Positions 6,583 to 8,758 of a stretch of DNA of 8,758 nucleotides are shown here, piece after piece. This stretch comes from Dehalococcoidia bacterium (lineage in GTDB: Bacteria > Chloroflexota > Dehalococcoidia > SM23-28-2 > RBG-16-64-32), in the NCBI GenBank assembly GCA_030690405.1, contig JAUYGU010000019.1:1-8758 (forward strand), in the 5' to 3' direction. A program made the position numbers and the translations under genes. The notes under the pieces were generated by a model, which worked only from the letters and a program-made list of their open reading frames with translations, ran no database searches and was not told the DNA's origin. Numbering within the stretch: the first letter of the stretch is position 1; each line of letters opens with the position of its first letter.

Positions 6583-7908
6583 TCAGGACGCGGTCGCGAC
6601 CACCGTCTCCAAGCGTCGGCGCCACCAGGCCAGCGCCGCCCGCCCCGTGAGGTGAAGAGTGAACCCCGCCAGCAGCGAGGGGACAGCCGCGCCCAGCCAG
6701 GTGACCTCATCGCTCAGGGGGAACGGCAGGCCAAGCGAGTCCGCGAACAGCCAGTCCATCGCGTCCCGCCACCAGCCGACGTCCGCGGGTGAAATCCAGT
6801 GGTAGAGGAGGAAGCCGGCCGCCCAGGCGGCGAGCGCAGAAGGCGCGCCGGCAGCTCTTCCCGTCTCGCGGACCAGCTGGTCCGCCAGGAGCACACCGAA
6901 CAGGGGGACGAACAGGGAGGCGAGAAGGAGGAGCCAGCCCTCCGCCTGGAGGAGATCGAACGGCAGGGTCAGGACGATCACCAGAGCGCCGAGGACGATC
7001 GCGCCTTCGCGCCGACCCAGCGGCACCAGCGTCCGCAGCGCCAGCCCGGCGGAGTGCACGCCGGCGAACACTTCGTCGGTCTGGAGAAGGAGGAGGATGA
7101 CCAGCGCGCCGAGCCCCAGCTTCATCCCGACGACGAACCCGGAGATGTCCGCCGTCTCGACGGCGGGCAGATAGACGACGCCCAGGCAACCGAGCCAGAC
7201 AGAGGCGACGAAGAAGCCGGCGAAGCTCCCCAGGAAGGCGCCCGCCGCGTCCCTGCCGTGGCGCGCGTAGTCCGCCACCAGCGGCAGCCACAGCAGCGGG
7301 ACGATCAGCATTACGTCCACCGCCTGCCAGAAGGAGGGCCAGCCGCCGACGGCAGGCCTCGTGAGATAAGCCGGCACCTCGAACTCCATGTAGGCGGAGA
7401 TGGTGACGACCGCTGCCACCAACAGCGCCAGCCAGAGCCCGGCCCGCCGCAGGAGCTTGCGCACCGTGAACTCCGGCCCGGCGGCGGCCAGCGCCGCGCC
7501 CGCCAGACCGAAGACGATAACCCAGACCGGCCGCAACCCGGCCCCGAGGGCGCGCTCGCTCACGAGCTCGGCGGCGCCGGCGATGAGGGAGAGGGCGAAG
7601 GCGGCCCAGGCGACGTTCCTGACCAGGAGCAGCACAGCCACCAGAGGCGCCGCCCGGTCGCCGAATAGGCGGCTCAGAAGCTCCACCGTCGATAGGCCGC
7701 TGCGGGCGGCGACGGCGGCGACCGCCGCCAGAAGGAGCGCGCCGATCAGCGTGGCGACGACAACGGCCGTAAACGCCTGCCCGATGCTCAGCGCCGGCAC
7801 CAGCAGCGAGCCGAACGGCATCACGTACAGCGAGACGCCGATGCTCCCCCAGAGGGCGGCGTGGTCCAGGGCGCCGAACGTGCGCTGGCCCTGCCCGCCT
7901 TCGCTCAC
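6583..7908 (-). CDS. NCS1-family permease (cytosine/purine/hydantoin-type transporter)
   Basis: This 441-residue, very hydrophobic protein has about 12 predicted membrane segments, the normal size for NCS1 secondary transporters (TC 2.A.39). These import nucleobases, hydantoins, allantoin or vitamin precursors with H+ or Na+. Supporting features are an N-terminal DHAALWGSIGVSLYVMPFG segment, the WLPLVADYAR motif near residues 207-216 (D213) followed by a glycine-rich helix (compare W-x-P-x-x-x-DY-x-R in CodB/CytX-like proteins), and QTDEVFAGVHSAG from residue 276 with a following LVP. The start is GTG at 7908. It overlaps the TGA of the upstream catalytic subunit as GTGA and has GGAG at 7917-7914 with a 5-nt gap. 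An ATG at 8010 in the same frame would only add residues read through the A2 gene in another frame, so I rejected it. The tight coupling suggests its cargo is linked to the A2 enzyme. The substrate is unknown. Confidence 0.82.
   Translation of the reverse strand: MSEGGQGQRTFGALDHAALWGSIGVSLYVMPFGSLLVPALSIGQAFTAVVVATLIGALLLAAVAAVAARSGLSTVELLSRLFGDRAAPLVAVLLLVRNVAWAAFALSLIAGAAELVSERALGAGLRPVWVIVFGLAGAALAAAGPEFTVRKLLRRAGLWLALLVAAVVTISAYMEFEVPAYLTRPAVGGWPSFWQAVDVMLIVPLLWLPLVADYARHGRDAAGAFLGSFAGFFVASVWLGCLGVVYLPAVETADISGFVVGMKLGLGALVILLLLQTDEVFAGVHSAGLALRTLVPLGRREGAIVLGALVIVLTLPFDLLQAEGWLLLLASLFVPLFGVLLADQLVRETGRAAGAPSALAAWAAGFLLYHWISPADVGWWRDAMDWLFADSLGLPFPLSDEVTWLGAAVPSLLAGFTLHLTGRAALAWWRRRLETVVATAS
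7905..7908 (-). promoter_or_regulatory. GTGA stop/start overlap coupling A2 to the permease
   Basis: The minus-strand tetranucleotide GTGA holds the GTG start of the permease (7908-7906) and the TGA stop of A2 (7907-7905). The ribosome binding site GGAG of the permease lies inside the last codons of A2. This arrangement usually means translational coupling and roughly matched expression of the two proteins. Confidence 0.8.
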
Positions 7909-8758
7909 GCCTTCTCCACCTCCACAGGGATCGCCCGGTCCACCTGCTGCTGCACCCAGTTCCAGCGCCTGTAGTTCAGGTGCCCGTAGCCGCCTGCCAG
8001 GTGCAGCCACTTGATCATGCCGGGGACGACGTTGTCGTACGGCTTCCAGTTCTTGTACTGGTACGGCTCCCAGGCGTGGTAGACGATCACCACGCCCGGC
8101 CGCGTCGCCGTCGACAGCTTGGTGCGGATGTGAAACGACTCGAAGTCGTTGTAGACGCGGACCTCGTCACCGTCCGCGACGCCGCGTGCCTTGGCGTCGA
8201 TCGGGTTCATGATGACCAGCGGGTGACCGCGGTGCGTGCGCAGGAGCGTCTCGTTGGCGGCCCAGATGGAGTGGATGCTCCAGCGCTGGTGACCGCTGTT
8301 CATCGTCAGGGGGTAGTCGCCGCCCATGCGGGGGTTGGGCTTGTGGATGGGGAACTCCTCGCCCGCCTCCAGGAACCAGTCGTGGTCGATGTAGAACTGG
8401 ATGCGGCGGGTGTGCGTGGGATACGGCAGCTTGCGCTGGACGTGCCAGCCCAGCGGCGAGATCGTCTCGTCCGGCTTGATGTCGGTGGCGAGGGCGAGGC
8501 CGATAGCGTCCGCGCCCAGGCCCGTGAAGCGGATGATGCCGCGCTTCCGCACCTCCTTGAGGTCGGTCTTCTCAGGCAGGGCGCCGACGCGCACGGTGTC
8601 CTTCACCATCTCGTCGGCCAGCTTCTCGCCGTCGCGCTCCTTGATCGCGCCGTGCATCGTGTAGACGTCGTAGACGTCGTCCAGGTTGAAGCGGCGGTCG
8701 CCGTCGTCCTTGTACTCGCCGATCTCGCGCTGCTTCGCCCGCTGCTCCATCTTCTTCG
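7905..8758 (-). CDS. C-terminal part of a second molybdopterin catalytic subunit ('A2'), 5' end outside the window
   Basis: The frame is open to the right edge, so the start, the FS0 iron-sulfur site and the Mo-ligand region lie outside. The visible 284 or so residues cover the end of the molybdopterin domain and the C-terminal MopB_CT-type domain. They align along their whole length with A1. Shared blocks include RR-x-QFYIDHDWF, SGH-x-RWSIHS, THRG, the DAKA-x-G and EVRV segments, EPYQ, PGM-x-KWLH and AGGYGHL-x-YR. By eye just over half the residues are identical from QFYIDHDW to the end, so A1 and A2 are paralogues, probably from an old duplication. Both end in a charged VEK-containing tail. 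A2 is followed directly by a permease, not by an iron-sulfur subunit, unlike A1. Its partner may be the B subunit at 751-1 or one upstream of the window. Family assignment is firm; substrate and cell location are unknown. Confidence 0.9.
   Translation of the reverse strand, partial: KKMEQRAKQREIGEYKDDGDRRFNLDDVYDVYTMHGAIKERDGEKLADEMVKDTVRVGALPEKTDLKEVRKRGIIRFTGLGADAIGLALATDIKPDETISPLGWHVQRKLPYPTHTRRIQFYIDHDWFLEAGEEFPIHKPNPRMGGDYPLTMNSGHQRWSIHSIWAANETLLRTHRGHPLVIMNPIDAKARGVADGDEVRVYNDFESFHIRTKLSTATRPGVVIVYHAWEPYQYKNWKPYDNVVPGMIKWLHLAGGYGHLNYRRWNWVQQQVDRAIPVEVEKA

Noticed and set aside
7909..8010. An ATG at 8010 as the permease start.
   Set aside because: It would overlap A2 by about 100 bp, and the added residues are a frame-shifted reading of A2. 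The GTG at 7908 has a good ribosome binding site and the classic GTGA overlap.

Overview
This is a GC-rich window in which every convincing gene lies on the minus strand, so transcription runs from the right edge to the left edge. The genes suggest a bacterium with anaerobic or facultative respiratory metabolism. A Chloroflexota-like or similar high-GC uncultured lineage is my guess; nothing here fixes the taxon.

Layout in transcription order: (1) 8758-7905, the C-terminal part of a molybdopterin catalytic subunit of the type II DMSO reductase family ('A2'), cut by the window edge. (2) 7908-6583, an NCS1-family nucleobase/cation permease whose GTG start overlaps the A2 stop codon (GTGA). (3) A 79-bp gap, then 6503-3717, a complete P-type cation ATPase of the Na,K/H,K-like (P2C) type. 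(4) A 164-bp gap, the most likely place for a promoter, ending in a hairpin that contains a ribosome binding site. (5) 3552-763, a complete second molybdopterin catalytic subunit ('A1'), over half identical to A2 in the C-terminal region where both are visible. (6) After 11 bp, 751-1, the four-cluster iron-sulfur electron-transfer subunit ('B'), cut by the left edge.

A1 and B form a classic catalytic/iron-sulfur pair of a complex iron-sulfur molybdoenzyme, related to perchlorate reductase PcrAB, ethylbenzene dehydrogenase EbdAB, DdhAB and NarGH. The substrate cannot be read from the sequence. Three things are unusual. A1 has no Tat signal although many relatives are exported. The position of the usual Mo-ligand Asp is Trp204 in a gapless by-eye alignment with NarG. 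The paralogue A2 is followed by a translationally coupled importer rather than by its own iron-sulfur subunit. Together these suggest an unassigned molybdoenzyme clade acting on a substrate taken up into the cytoplasm, possibly with two catalytic subunits sharing one B. That model is inference.

No tRNA, rRNA, CRISPR array, insertion sequence or prophage gene was seen. No stretch over 300 bases lacks a gene.
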